A DNA stretch of 34,998 bases from Rhodobacterales bacterium 56_14_T64 (GTDB taxonomy: Bacteria; Pseudomonadota; Alphaproteobacteria; Rhodobacterales; Rhodobacteraceae): contig MAAY01000051.1 in NCBI GenBank assembly GCA_002162795.1, positions 3,584 through 38,581 on the forward strand, given 5' to 3'. This document shows positions 1-7,458 of this stretch, piece by piece. The notes beneath the pieces are model-generated. The model had not been told where the DNA came from, did not search any database, and saw only the letters and a program-made list of their open reading frames with translations. The position numbers and the translations under genes were made by a program. How positions within the stretch are numbered: the stretch's first letter is position 1; each line of letters begins with the position of its first letter.

Positions 1-175
1 GGTTCCAGTTTTCCGGGACATGCGGGGCCAAAGCCCCAACCAAACCGCCGCTGGAACCAGAGGTCGCGCCAAATGGATCAACCACCTGCACCTTGGCCCC
101 ACGCCGGGCGCAGACCCATGCGATTGTCAGTCCAAAGGCTCCCGCGCCACGCACTGTTATGTCCGCCATTGCCAT
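1..175 (-). CDS. FAD-dependent oxidoreductase, N-terminal fragment (probable oxidase half of a split MnmC)
   Basis: Only about the first 58 codons are inside the window; the gene runs off the left edge. The reading frame from the ATG at 175 (alternative ATG at 169) is open to the edge. It gives an N-terminal Rossmann dinucleotide-binding stretch (TVRGAGAFGLTIAW, a GxGxxG motif), an acidic end of strand 2 (VVDPFGATSGSSGG) and then a LAPHVPENWN segment. That order, with a PHxPE-type segment after the FAD motif, is what I expect of the FAD domain that removes the carboxymethyl group from cmnm5(s2)U34 in tRNA. The gene diverges from mnmD with a 58-bp gap. In enterobacteria the two activities are fused in one MnmC protein. 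The N-terminus alone cannot exclude a DadA-like amino-acid oxidase, so the specific role rests on the neighbour. Confidence 0.7.
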   Translation of the reverse strand, partial: MAMADITVRGAGAFGLTIAWVCARRGAKVQVVDPFGATSGSSGGLVGALAPHVPENWN

Positions 176-233
176 TTGTTTGACCTTTCGCCAGTGTCGC
201 GCCGTTCCAAACCACCATCTAGGGGATATTCGC

Positions 234-902
234 ATGGCAGACCAGCAGGCTCGCCTCAGCTGGCGTGACGGCAGCATTCCAGTGTCGGATCAGTTTGATG
301 ACCCCTATTTCTCGCTGCAAGGCGGGTTGGCCGAGGGCGAGCATGTGTTTCTGGCTGGCAACGATCTGCCCAAGCGCTTCGCACCGGGATTTCAGATTGC
401 GGAACTTGGCTTTGGCACCGGGCTTAGCATGTTGACCGCCTGGAAGGCCTGGGAAGAGGCGGGGATGACCACGCCGCTGCGTTTCACCAGCTTTGAGGCT
501 TTTCCCATGGCGCCAGCAGATATGGCTAAGGCGCTGACGGCCTTCCCCGAGATCACCCCCTGGGCCGAGCGGTTCCTACCGTATTGGCAGGGTGGCGGGA
601 TCTGTGATCAGGACACTTTGCAGCTTGAGGTGATCATAGGCGACGCCCGGGCGTCGCTGCCAGAGTGGACAGGGCAGGCCGATGCTTGGTTTCTGGACGG
701 GTTCTCTCCCGCTAAGAACCCCGAGCTGTGGCAGGCTGATCTGATGGATCAGGTGGCGCGTCATACCAAAGCCGAAGGCAGTGCTGCGACCTATACGGCC
801 GCTGGTTTTGTGCGGCGCGGGCTAAAGGATGCAGGATTTGACGTAACCCGTGTGCCCGGTTTTGGGCGTAAGCGGCATATGACAAGGGCACAGATGCCAT
901 GA
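234..902 (+). CDS. mnmD: tRNA 5-methylaminomethyl-2-thiouridine methyltransferase MnmD
   Basis: 222-aa SAM-dependent methyltransferase of the DUF752/MnmC-N family. It performs the last methylation of mnm5(s2)U at the wobble position of tRNA. The visible family signature is an N-terminal WRDGSIPVSDQFDDPYFS segment, the SAM loop IAELGFGTGLSMLTAW (about residues 62-77), and the late motif AWFLDGFSPAKNPELW. The open frame starts far upstream, but the ATG at 234 is chosen because AGGGGA lies 7 bases before it and the family signature begins immediately after. The stop overlaps the next start in an ATGA (899-902), so it is probably translationally coupled to the EamA transporter. Divergent from the FAD-oxidoreductase gene, it forms the methylase half of a split MnmC. 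Confidence 0.9.
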   Translation: MADQQARLSWRDGSIPVSDQFDDPYFSLQGGLAEGEHVFLAGNDLPKRFAPGFQIAELGFGTGLSMLTAWKAWEEAGMTTPLRFTSFEAFPMAPADMAKALTAFPEITPWAERFLPYWQGGGICDQDTLQLEVIIGDARASLPEWTGQADAWFLDGFSPAKNPELWQADLMDQVARHTKAEGSAATYTAAGFVRRGLKDAGFDVTRVPGFGRKRHMTRAQMP

Positions 903-1789
903 CACAGACCGCGACCGCGCAAACGCAAACCAATAACGTACCGATGGGCGTCATGCTGATGATCGGGGCGACGGTGGTGTTTGCCCTGCAAGATGGCATC
1001 TCGCGGCATCTGGCCGAGGCTTACAACACCAATATGGTGGTGATGGTGCGTTACTGGTTCTTTGCCGCCTTTGTGGTGTTTCTGGCCGCCCGCGCGCCTG
1101 GCGGCATCCGGGCAACAGCACAGACCGATCAACTTGGCCTGCAGATCCTGCGCGGCGTGTTGCTTGCGGCAGAAGTCGCGGTTGCTGTCTATGGCTTTAC
1201 CCTGCTTGGGCTGATCGAAAGCCAGGCCGTGTTCATCTGTTACCCGCTATTGGTGGCGGCGCTCAGTGGTCCGGTGTTGGGCGAGAAGGTTGGCTGGCGC
1301 CGCTGGATGGCGATTGGGGTGGGGTTGATCGGCGTTATGGTCATTCTGCAGCCGGGGACGGGTGTGTTTAATCCTGCCGCAGTCATCCCGTTTATCTCGG
1401 CGTTGATGTTTGCCGTCTACGGCTTGTTGACCCGATATGTGGCCCGGCGCGACAGTACGGCCACCAGCTTCTTTTGGACGGGCATTGCCGGGGCTGTTGT
1501 AACGACGGCAGTTGGTGTTTGGTTCTGGGAACCAATGGTCGGTACGGATTGGCTGTGGATGGGATTGCTCTGTGTATTTGGCGTTTTGGGGCACTGGCTC
1601 TTGATCAAATGCTACGAGATGGCCGAGGCCAGCGCGGTACAGCCCTTTGCCTATTCCCACCTGATATGGACCGCAATCCTGGGGATTTGGGTATTTGGTG
1701 AAGTGATCCGCAGCAACGTCGCCATTGGGGCTGGGATTATTCTCGCCGCAGGCCTGTTTACCCTATGGCGCGAACGCGCGAAGGGTTGA
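899..1789 (+). CDS. EamA/DMT-family transporter
   Basis: 296-aa integral membrane protein with about ten hydrophobic helices arranged as two EamA halves. The first half contains LMIGATVVFALQDGISRHLA, with the usual charged break after TM1. The second begins near FISALMFAVYGLLTRYVARR. A PVLGEKVGWRRWMAIGVGL segment, typical of the end of an EamA repeat, separates them. The family exports small metabolites (amino acids, nucleosides, drugs); substrate cannot be read from sequence. The start overlaps the mnmD stop (ATGA). The 3' end overlaps the convergent lytic transglycosylase gene by 27 bp (1763-1789), so both C-termini are encoded on the same bases in opposite directions and there is no room for a terminator between them. 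Confidence 0.85.
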   Translation: MTQTATAQTQTNNVPMGVMLMIGATVVFALQDGISRHLAEAYNTNMVVMVRYWFFAAFVVFLAARAPGGIRATAQTDQLGLQILRGVLLAAEVAVAVYGFTLLGLIESQAVFICYPLLVAALSGPVLGEKVGWRRWMAIGVGLIGVMVILQPGTGVFNPAAVIPFISALMFAVYGLLTRYVARRDSTATSFFWTGIAGAVVTTAVGVWFWEPMVGTDWLWMGLLCVFGVLGHWLLIKCYEMAEASAVQPFAYSHLIWTAILGIWVFGEVIRSNVAIGAGIILAAGLFTLWRERAKG

Positions 1790-3727
1790 GCCAGACAGTT
1801 CCTGCGAAAACGGAATGGGCAGAGGATCTTTGCCCAGCCGTGCGCGATACACCGGCAGGCTTTCAGTGACCCTCATCACATAGTTGCGGGTCTCGTTGAA
1901 CGGGATGTGTTCGATCCAGTCGACAATATCCGGGATGCCATCACGCGGATCACCGTAGCGTTCCATCCAGGTGATCGGCCGCCCTGGTCCGGCGTTGTAA
2001 CCTGCGGCCATCATCACCACATTGCCGTTGAATTTACCCGCCAGCCCGGCCAGATAGTTGGCCCCCAGCTTGGCGTTATAGTCCCACTCGGCGGTCAATC
2101 TCGAGGTGGCGTGTTTGGCCAGAATACCCAGTTCGGTTGCCACCAGTTTGGCAGTGGCCGGCATCACCTGCATCAAGCCACGCGCCCCGGCACCACTGAT
2201 CACCTCATGATCAAATTCGCTTTCACGCCGCGAAATCGCCAGTACCATTTCCTTGGCCATCGGCAGCTCTTTCTTCGACACAGCATGCAGTGGGAAATAG
2301 GCGCCCTTTAGCTCCATACTCTGCCGCGCGGCCCGTTTTGAAATCATCACTGCCAGATGTGCATGGCCCATCTCAACCGCCATTAATCCCAACTGCTGCG
2401 CCTGCACTTCGTCCAGCCCTTCGACCAGATGTGTGAGGAAGCGTTCCGCCAGATCCAACTCGTCCGCATCAATCATCATCAACGCCGCCTTGGTCACCGA
2501 AGACTTGGCGAACTCGGCCTGCTTCCAAGACGGAACCACGGGAGGGTTCTTTAGTGCCGGATCAAAGGGTCGGCCAATCTGTTCTGCCGCCAATAGCCCA
2601 TAATACGAGGTCTGATAATTGGCCCCTAGCGCATAGGCTTCGTGCGCCTTGTCGGGTTCGCCCATTGCGGCAAAAGCACGGCCCAACCAATAGCCACCAC
2701 GCCCGATTGATATCGGCGTTTCGATCGAATCCAGAAACCGATCAAAATGCTGCACGGCAGTTGCCGGGTCGTTCAGCTTGCGCAGCGCAATATAGCCGGC
2801 CAGCCACTCCAAATCCGAGTAGTTATACCCTGCCTCGGGCGTGGTGAAATGTCGGGCTGCCAGTTGGTAGGCGCGCTGGTTATTGCCATCTCGCATGTCC
2901 TGACGCACCAGATCCCTACGGCGCCGAGCCCATTGCTCTGGCTCTCCCAAGCCTGATGCACTGGCGCTGCGTTCCAGCATCAGCTTGATCGCATCTTCAC
3001 GCCGTTTCTTGCGGTCACGCCAGGTAAACCGGTCATGCGCCAGCCCGGCAGAATTGCGCAGCTTGGCCGGAATGGCTTCGATCTTGGTATCAACCCCGGG
3101 CGCGCGTTCCTGCAAGGCGATACGGGCTTCAGCCAGTTTTCGGTCCCCGTCGGGCACCAGCGACAACATCCGTTTCGAACTGACCAGATGATTGTCCCAC
3201 AGCAGCCGATCCAGCCGTGCCGCATGATGAGGCTTTAACAGTTTAGAGAAATCCTTGAGATAGGCGGCTTGCAGCCCGGATCCCATCGCCATTGTGCGCC
3301 AGGCGACCACCAGACTGGCTTCTCCGTCGCCGCGTTTGCCACTGGCAATCAGCGCCTTGGCATAGCTCAACACGCCTTCGGCAGTTTGTGGGGAATCGGA
3401 TGCATAGAACTTCAGCACCGTATCGGTTCCAGCCGCTGCAACGGTTGTCTCACCCCTGCGGCGCAGATAGGCCAACCCCGGCCAATCAGGACGTCGCGCC
3501 AGAAACGCCAACACGTCATCCGCCGACCCCATGCCCTCGCGCAGTCGATGCCACTCGATCACATCGGCCGCCACATCGCCTGACTTGGCCGCCTTTTGCG
3601 CGGCCTCCGTCCATTTCTCGGAGCGCATCAAATCTAGTGCCGCCCCAAGATTACGACCCTGCTGCGCTGCGGCAGGAAGAGCCCAAAGCACAGAAATCAG
3701 AGCAAGATAGGTTAGAATGCGTGTCAT
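1763..3727 (-). CDS. Soluble lytic murein transglycosylase (SLT family)
   Basis: About 654-aa periplasmic enzyme that cleaves the MurNAc-GlcNAc bond of peptidoglycan with 1,6-anhydro formation. From the ATG at 3727 it begins with a clear Sec signal (MTRILTYLALISVLWALPAAAQQ; cleavage after AAA). Earlier in-frame starts would put some 20 polar residues before that signal, so they were rejected. A long alpha-superhelical region full of Ala and Leu follows, as in Slt70. The C-terminal SLT domain has the catalytic glutamate in ISRRESEFD near residue 500, then GLMQVMPATAK, AAGYNAGPGR and the NETRNYVMRV end motif. The gene diverges from dapA. Its exact cellular role, cell-wall recycling or remodelling, is inferred from the family. 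Confidence 0.9.
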   Translation of the reverse strand: MTRILTYLALISVLWALPAAAQQGRNLGAALDLMRSEKWTEAAQKAAKSGDVAADVIEWHRLREGMGSADDVLAFLARRPDWPGLAYLRRRGETTVAAAGTDTVLKFYASDSPQTAEGVLSYAKALIASGKRGDGEASLVVAWRTMAMGSGLQAAYLKDFSKLLKPHHAARLDRLLWDNHLVSSKRMLSLVPDGDRKLAEARIALQERAPGVDTKIEAIPAKLRNSAGLAHDRFTWRDRKKRREDAIKLMLERSASASGLGEPEQWARRRRDLVRQDMRDGNNQRAYQLAARHFTTPEAGYNYSDLEWLAGYIALRKLNDPATAVQHFDRFLDSIETPISIGRGGYWLGRAFAAMGEPDKAHEAYALGANYQTSYYGLLAAEQIGRPFDPALKNPPVVPSWKQAEFAKSSVTKAALMMIDADELDLAERFLTHLVEGLDEVQAQQLGLMAVEMGHAHLAVMISKRAARQSMELKGAYFPLHAVSKKELPMAKEMVLAISRRESEFDHEVISGAGARGLMQVMPATAKLVATELGILAKHATSRLTAEWDYNAKLGANYLAGLAGKFNGNVVMMAAGYNAGPGRPITWMERYGDPRDGIPDIVDWIEHIPFNETRNYVMRVTESLPVYRARLGKDPLPIPFSQELSGSTLRAFAP

Positions 3728-3822
3728 CACTTGCATTTCCCAATGAACCAAGGCTAGAGCCATTGACGATAATCTGTGACTTGCCGGGTTCAACTCAATT
3801 TATCGGCAGGTGCACCACATAG

Positions 3823-3838
3823 GCGGGCAGTCGCCCGC
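3823..3838 (+). promoter_or_regulatory. GC-rich hairpin in the dapA leader
   Basis: GCGGGC and GCCCGC form a perfect 6-bp stem with an AGTC loop, ending 29 bases before the dapA ATG and upstream of its ribosome-binding site. There is no T-run after it, so it is not an intrinsic terminator in the + direction. It could stabilise the 5' end of the transcript. Function is unknown. Confidence 0.35.
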
Positions 3839-3867
3839 TTGAGAAGCACAGCTAAGGGAGCGTGTCC

Positions 3868-4740
3868 ATGTTCAAAGGCTCTATGCCAGCCCTCGTCACC
3901 CCGTTTAACAACGGCGAGTTGGACTTGGATGCACTTAAACACCTTGTGGAATGGCAGATCAGCGAGGGATCAACCGGTTTGGTCCCCGTTGGCACCACTG
4001 GCGAAAGCCCCACTCTGACCCATGACGAGCACGAGACCGTCATTGCAGAAGTTGTCAAAGCAGCGGCTGGCCGGGTGCCGGTGATCGCCGGTGCCGGATC
4101 AAACAACACGGTCGAGACGATTCGCTTTGTCGAATTCGCCAAGCGCGCCGGTGCGGCTGCGGCTCTGGTGGTTACACCTTACTACAACAAGCCAACACAG
4201 CGCGGGCTGGTGGCGCATTTCACCGCAGCACACGACTGCGCTGACCTGCCGATCATCATCTACAACATCCCCGGCCGTTCAGTTGTCGACATGACACCCG
4301 AGACAATGGGCGAGTTGGCCAAGCTGCCAAACATCGTCGGTGTCAAAGACGCCACTGGTGATATCGCCCGCGTCAGCCAGCAGCGTATGACCTGTGGCGC
4401 CGATTTTGTGCAGCTGTCCGGCGAAGACGCCACCGCCATGGGCTTCAATGCCCATGGCGGCGTTGGCTGCATCTCGGTTACCGCCAATGTCGCACCGAAA
4501 CTCTGCGCTGAATTCCAGACCGCCACACTGGCCGGAGATTACGCTAAGGCGCTGGAGTATCAGGACAAGCTGATGCCCCTGCACGAGGCGATCTTTATCG
4601 AACCCGGTCTGGTTGGTGCCAAATATGGTCTCAGCAAACTGGGCCTGTGCCGCCAAGAGGTCCGTTCGCCACTGACTGGTCTGCAGGACAGCACCAAGGC
4701 GGCGATTGATGCTGCAATGGCGCACGCTGGTCTGTTGTAG
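3868..4740 (+). CDS. dapA: 4-hydroxy-tetrahydrodipicolinate synthase DapA
   Basis: 290-aa class I aldolase condensing pyruvate with aspartate semialdehyde, the first committed step of lysine and diaminopimelate synthesis. Visible family residues: MPALVTPF at the N-terminus, the GTTGES loop (Thr pair of the proton relay), YNIPGRS with the relay Tyr, and the Schiff-base Lys in VGVKDATGD near residue 160. Length is normal (about 290 aa). A GTG at 3862 is in frame, but AGGGAG at 3855-3860 lies 7 bases before the ATG at 3868, which is therefore preferred. It is a single gene followed by its own terminator. Its neighbour on the other strand is a peptidoglycan lytic enzyme, so the pair is loosely linked by cell-wall metabolism. 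Confidence 0.95.
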   Translation: MFKGSMPALVTPFNNGELDLDALKHLVEWQISEGSTGLVPVGTTGESPTLTHDEHETVIAEVVKAAAGRVPVIAGAGSNNTVETIRFVEFAKRAGAAAALVVTPYYNKPTQRGLVAHFTAAHDCADLPIIIYNIPGRSVVDMTPETMGELAKLPNIVGVKDATGDIARVSQQRMTCGADFVQLSGEDATAMGFNAHGGVGCISVTANVAPKLCAEFQTATLAGDYAKALEYQDKLMPLHEAIFIEPGLVGAKYGLSKLGLCRQEVRSPLTGLQDSTKAAIDAAMAHAGLL

Positions 4741-4762
4741 GTCTATTACATTTCTAATGATC

Positions 4763-4796
4763 AAGGCGGCCTCCACCCGGAGAGCCGCCTTTTTTG
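4763..4796 (+). terminator. Intrinsic terminator of dapA
   Basis: An 8-bp stem, AAGGCGGC pairing with GCCGCCTT, is separated by a 13-base loop and followed by six T residues. It lies 22 bases after the dapA stop codon. It is a textbook rho-independent structure in the + direction, and also insulates dapA from the convergent gene ending at 4823. Confidence 0.85.
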
Positions 4797-4822
4797 AGGC
4801 ATATTGAAAGTGTTAGCCGCGA

Positions 4823-5518
4823 TCAGTCGAACAGGAACGACAGTGACACCCGGTCGCCGCAAAAAAAGGCTTCGCGTGTGTCGCCCGCTCCAAATTGCAA
4901 ATCACTTTCTACTATGTTCGAAAATCGTATTTCCAGATTCTGCGCATCTAGCCATTTGGCTGAGCATTCCAGTCCAGGTTGTGTGAAGTGGAATATTCCA
5001 CCGCCACCATCGCCCCACATTACCATCCCTGTCGTGTTTGTGAATTCGTTGTTCACGTAGACTTCCGTAACGATCAGAGACTTTTTGCTGTCCGGGGCTG
5101 GGCGATTGACCAAGACATTCTCGATGATGTCCAGTTTGGGCTTTTTGCGGCGTTTTTTGGTTCGGCGGGGCTGACTTATTTGTTTCAGGAAGCTTTCCAA
5201 TGCAGCACCGCGCTTACCTAAATCCGCTTGACTGGCACTTCTGTCTTTCCAGTTCTCAAGATTTTCTCCAGAAGCAATAATACTGCTGACTGTCTTAAGA
5301 CTCTCAGCGTCTAATGTCTGAGTTTCCCACTGCGCAAGGGCTAGAGCGAAATGGGCCTCATGCCTGTCGTCACTGTCTGTGAATGCATCGGACAACTCTT
5401 CAAGTACGCGCTGTGACGCGAGTTCAGCCGCCATGCCGCCATTATAGTGGTCAAAGAAGCACTCATAAACGTCAGCAAAGGTGTCGTCGTGTCCAATGTG
5501 ATAACTCCATGTGCCCAT
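4823..5518 (-). CDS. Hypothetical protein, two-part, function unknown
   Basis: 231-aa soluble protein that I do not recognise with confidence. The N-terminal half starts MGTWSYHIGHDDTFADVYE, reminiscent of small proteins that open with MGTW (DUF4259-like), and contains an acidic helical stretch. A strongly basic linker follows (PRRTKKRRKKPKLD, about residues 116-129). The C-terminal half is beta-rich with a WGDGGGGIFHF segment. No signal peptide or membrane segment is visible. Codon usage and base composition are more AT-rich than the surrounding genes, which points to acquisition by transfer. It stands alone between the dapA terminator and a sigma-factor remnant. The layout of a small orphan protein with a basic linker would fit an immunity or defence-accessory protein, but nothing in the sequence proves this. 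Confidence 0.65.
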   Translation of the reverse strand: MGTWSYHIGHDDTFADVYECFFDHYNGGMAAELASQRVLEELSDAFTDSDDRHEAHFALALAQWETQTLDAESLKTVSSIIASGENLENWKDRSASQADLGKRGAALESFLKQISQPRRTKKRRKKPKLDIIENVLVNRPAPDSKKSLIVTEVYVNNEFTNTTGMVMWGDGGGGIFHFTQPGLECSAKWLDAQNLEIRFSNIVESDLQFGAGDTREAFFCGDRVSLSFLFD

Positions 5519-5596
5519 TGTTGCTCCTAATACGTCATTGAAAATTGTTTGATTTTATTTAGTAGCCTAATGGGAGGCTTAGGGCACCCAAAACCC

Positions 5597-5785
5597 TCAC
5601 AAATGCCGCGCCTTGTCCGGGTTGCACACTACATAAATGCGGTGAATTTTGCCGCCCACGATCTCCAACTCCGTTGCCTGCACAAACCCATGCACGCCGT
5701 TGCTGCTGATGGCGGTCAACCCGTTCAGGCGGCAGCTATTCAACGCTGGACCAAAATTAGGAGCACCCAATCTGGATGCCCCTGA
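5597..5785 (-). pseudogene. C-terminal remnant of an ECF41/SigJ-type sigma factor
   Basis: Read on the minus strand, one frame ending in TGA at 5597-5599 encodes NFGPALNSCRLNGLTAISSN, then GVHGFVQATELEIVGGKIHR and IYVVCNPDKARHL. This matches the end of the SnoaL-like domain of SigJ/ECF41 sigma factors, where a PALxxxRxNGxPG run and a final GKIxxIYVVxNPDK run are characteristic. The sigma region 2 and 4 parts and any start codon are missing. Upstream in the same frame the sequence abuts the stop of soeC (5789), so only about 60 codons survive. I infer deletion of a full sigma gene, with soeC now sitting at the junction. Confidence 0.7.
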
Positions 5786-5788
5786 TTT

Positions 5789-6676
5789 TTACCGCTTTCC
5801 GTAATACAACCCCACCACATGCTCAGCCTCGGCAAAGAACAGCCAGCGCGTGCAGGCCACCCCGGCCAGATGCGATAGCACCGCCACGGCGGCCATGATA
5901 TGTTTCAGCATCAATCCATTGAACGGCAGAACCAGCAACAAAACCGGTAGGGCAAAGCCAAGTGCAAAGCCTATCACCTGCAGCTTCTGACTGTGTTTGC
6001 GCCCTACCACATGAACAAATTCACGCAGCAGATAGTTGGTCCCGGTGTGTGGTGGCTCAAAGGCGCGTACGGTGCCGCCGTTGCCCAGCCCGGTTGCCGT
6101 TGCAAGTGTGGTCCCCGAGGCGGCAAAGGCCTGATCGCCTTTGACCCAATAGGCCAGCTGCACTCCGCCGGCGATGATCAGCAGAACAGTTGCCACGGTT
6201 TCCTGTCCAGCCAGCAAAGCCCCCCCTGCCAGCGAGAAACTAAGGAACAGCGCCGGCGTCAGCGGCATATTCCAACGCGGGATTGTCTTGAGCTGGGTGT
6301 AGATCATTGAGGTGGTGAAAACCGTGGCGAGGCTCAGGAGGGCGCCAATCAGGCCGACCAAGGGCCAAGCGGTGCCAAGGAACACAGTTCCAAAGCCATA
6401 CAGCCCCATCGCCACCAATGCACCAACGGCGCAGCAGCCCTCGCGGCTGAGCCAACTGGTTTTCCACTGGCTAAACGCCTTTAGCGCGCGTTCAGGGTGG
6501 CCAAGGTGAAAGGTCGAGGCCAGCAGACCGCCGACCGCCAAAGCATAGGCAATGGCAAAGAATACAAAGGCAACCATACCGGTGACATCCGGCAAGCCAA
6601 GACCCAGAAAGATCAACAGGCCAAAGCCAAGACCGGACAGGGTGGTGAATACGATAACTGAAGGGGCTGGATGCAT
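5789..6676 (-). CDS. soeC: Sulfite dehydrogenase membrane anchor SoeC (DmsC/NrfD type)
   Basis: 295-aa polytopic membrane protein with about eight hydrophobic helices, of the DmsC anchor family. It holds the SoeAB catalytic dimer on the inner face of the cytoplasmic membrane and passes electrons to quinone. Recognisable parts are an N-terminal TM with LSGLGFGLLIFLGLGL, the STFHLGHPERALKAFSQWKTSWLSREG block between TM2 and TM3 (conserved His/Trp/Ser-Arg-Glu of DmsC proteins), and a final RWLFFAEAEHVV. Its ATG overlaps the soeB stop by one base (TGATG), so translation is coupled. It is the last gene of the minus-strand operon. A sigma-factor remnant follows immediately and no clear terminator was seen. 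Confidence 0.85.
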   Translation of the reverse strand: MHPAPSVIVFTTLSGLGFGLLIFLGLGLPDVTGMVAFVFFAIAYALAVGGLLASTFHLGHPERALKAFSQWKTSWLSREGCCAVGALVAMGLYGFGTVFLGTAWPLVGLIGALLSLATVFTTSMIYTQLKTIPRWNMPLTPALFLSFSLAGGALLAGQETVATVLLIIAGGVQLAYWVKGDQAFAASGTTLATATGLGNGGTVRAFEPPHTGTNYLLREFVHVVGRKHSQKLQVIGFALGFALPVLLLVLPFNGLMLKHIMAAVAVLSHLAGVACTRWLFFAEAEHVVGLYYGKR

Positions 6677-7458
6677 CAGTTTGCTCCTCCGGGTATCTTG
6701 TCGAGAGCTCTGTCCAGCCAGCCCATAAAGCCGCCTGCGTCTCCTGTGACCGGGGCCAGCAGAGGCGCAAGGATGTCTATCTGATCTTCGATTTGGTCCT
6801 TGGGTCGCGGCGGCAGGTATTTGTTGACCGGCTTGGTGCCCATTTCGGGCATCAAATCAAAGCCGCCGCGCTCGGCCACCAGTTTTGACACATCACTATC
6901 CGCGTCGCCCAGATCGCCAAAATGCCGCGCGCCCGCTGGGCAGGTGCGCACGCAGGTTGGCACCCGGTCGATTTCCTCTAGGTTTTCATTATAGATCCGA
7001 TCCACACAGAGCGTGCATTTCTTCATCACTCCGGCCGCCAGATCCAGCTCGCGCGCGCCGTAAGGGCAAGACCAGGCGCATAGCCCGCAGCCAATACAGT
7101 CGCTTTCATTGACCAGCACAATGCCGTCTTCAACCCGCTTGTAGCTGGCGCCGGTTGGGCAGACGGTAACACAGGGCGCGTCCTCGCAGTGCAGGCAGGA
7201 CTTTGGAAAGTGGGTGAGCTGCGCAGCAGGCGCGGGTTGGGTGCCGCAAGCCTGTGGTTGTACCTCGAACGAGTGCACCCGGTTCAGAAATGTGCCCGAA
7301 GGATCGCTGCCATAAGGGTCTTGATCGCTGAGCGGAGCGCCATAGTTTTCGGTGTTCCAGCCTTTGCAGGAAATCACGCAGGCATGACAGCCGACGCAGG
7401 TGTCCAGGTCAATGACCAGACCCATTTTGCGATCAGTGGAGTTTGGGAGCTCAGTCAT
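6676..7458 (-). CDS. soeB: Sulfite dehydrogenase iron-sulfur subunit SoeB
   Basis: 260-aa ferredoxin-like electron-transfer subunit of the DmsB/PhsB/NrfC type. It relays electrons from the molybdenum subunit to SoeC. Four cysteine clusters are visible: CVGCHACVISCKGWN, CLHCEDAPCVTVCPTGA, CIGCGLCAWSCPYGA, and CTLC followed by CVRTCPAGA. These are enough for four [4Fe-4S] centres. There is no Tat or Sec signal, consistent with a cytoplasmic location. The ATG at 7458 is chosen because it overlaps the soeA stop in an ATGA and gives the usual MTELPN-type beginning; a start 15 bases further upstream is less likely. Stop and start codons are also overlapped with soeC, giving a tight three-gene translation unit. 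Confidence 0.88.
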   Translation of the reverse strand: MTELPNSTDRKMGLVIDLDTCVGCHACVISCKGWNTENYGAPLSDQDPYGSDPSGTFLNRVHSFEVQPQACGTQPAPAAQLTHFPKSCLHCEDAPCVTVCPTGASYKRVEDGIVLVNESDCIGCGLCAWSCPYGARELDLAAGVMKKCTLCVDRIYNENLEEIDRVPTCVRTCPAGARHFGDLGDADSDVSKLVAERGGFDLMPEMGTKPVNKYLPPRPKDQIEDQIDILAPLLAPVTGDAGGFMGWLDRALDKIPGGAN

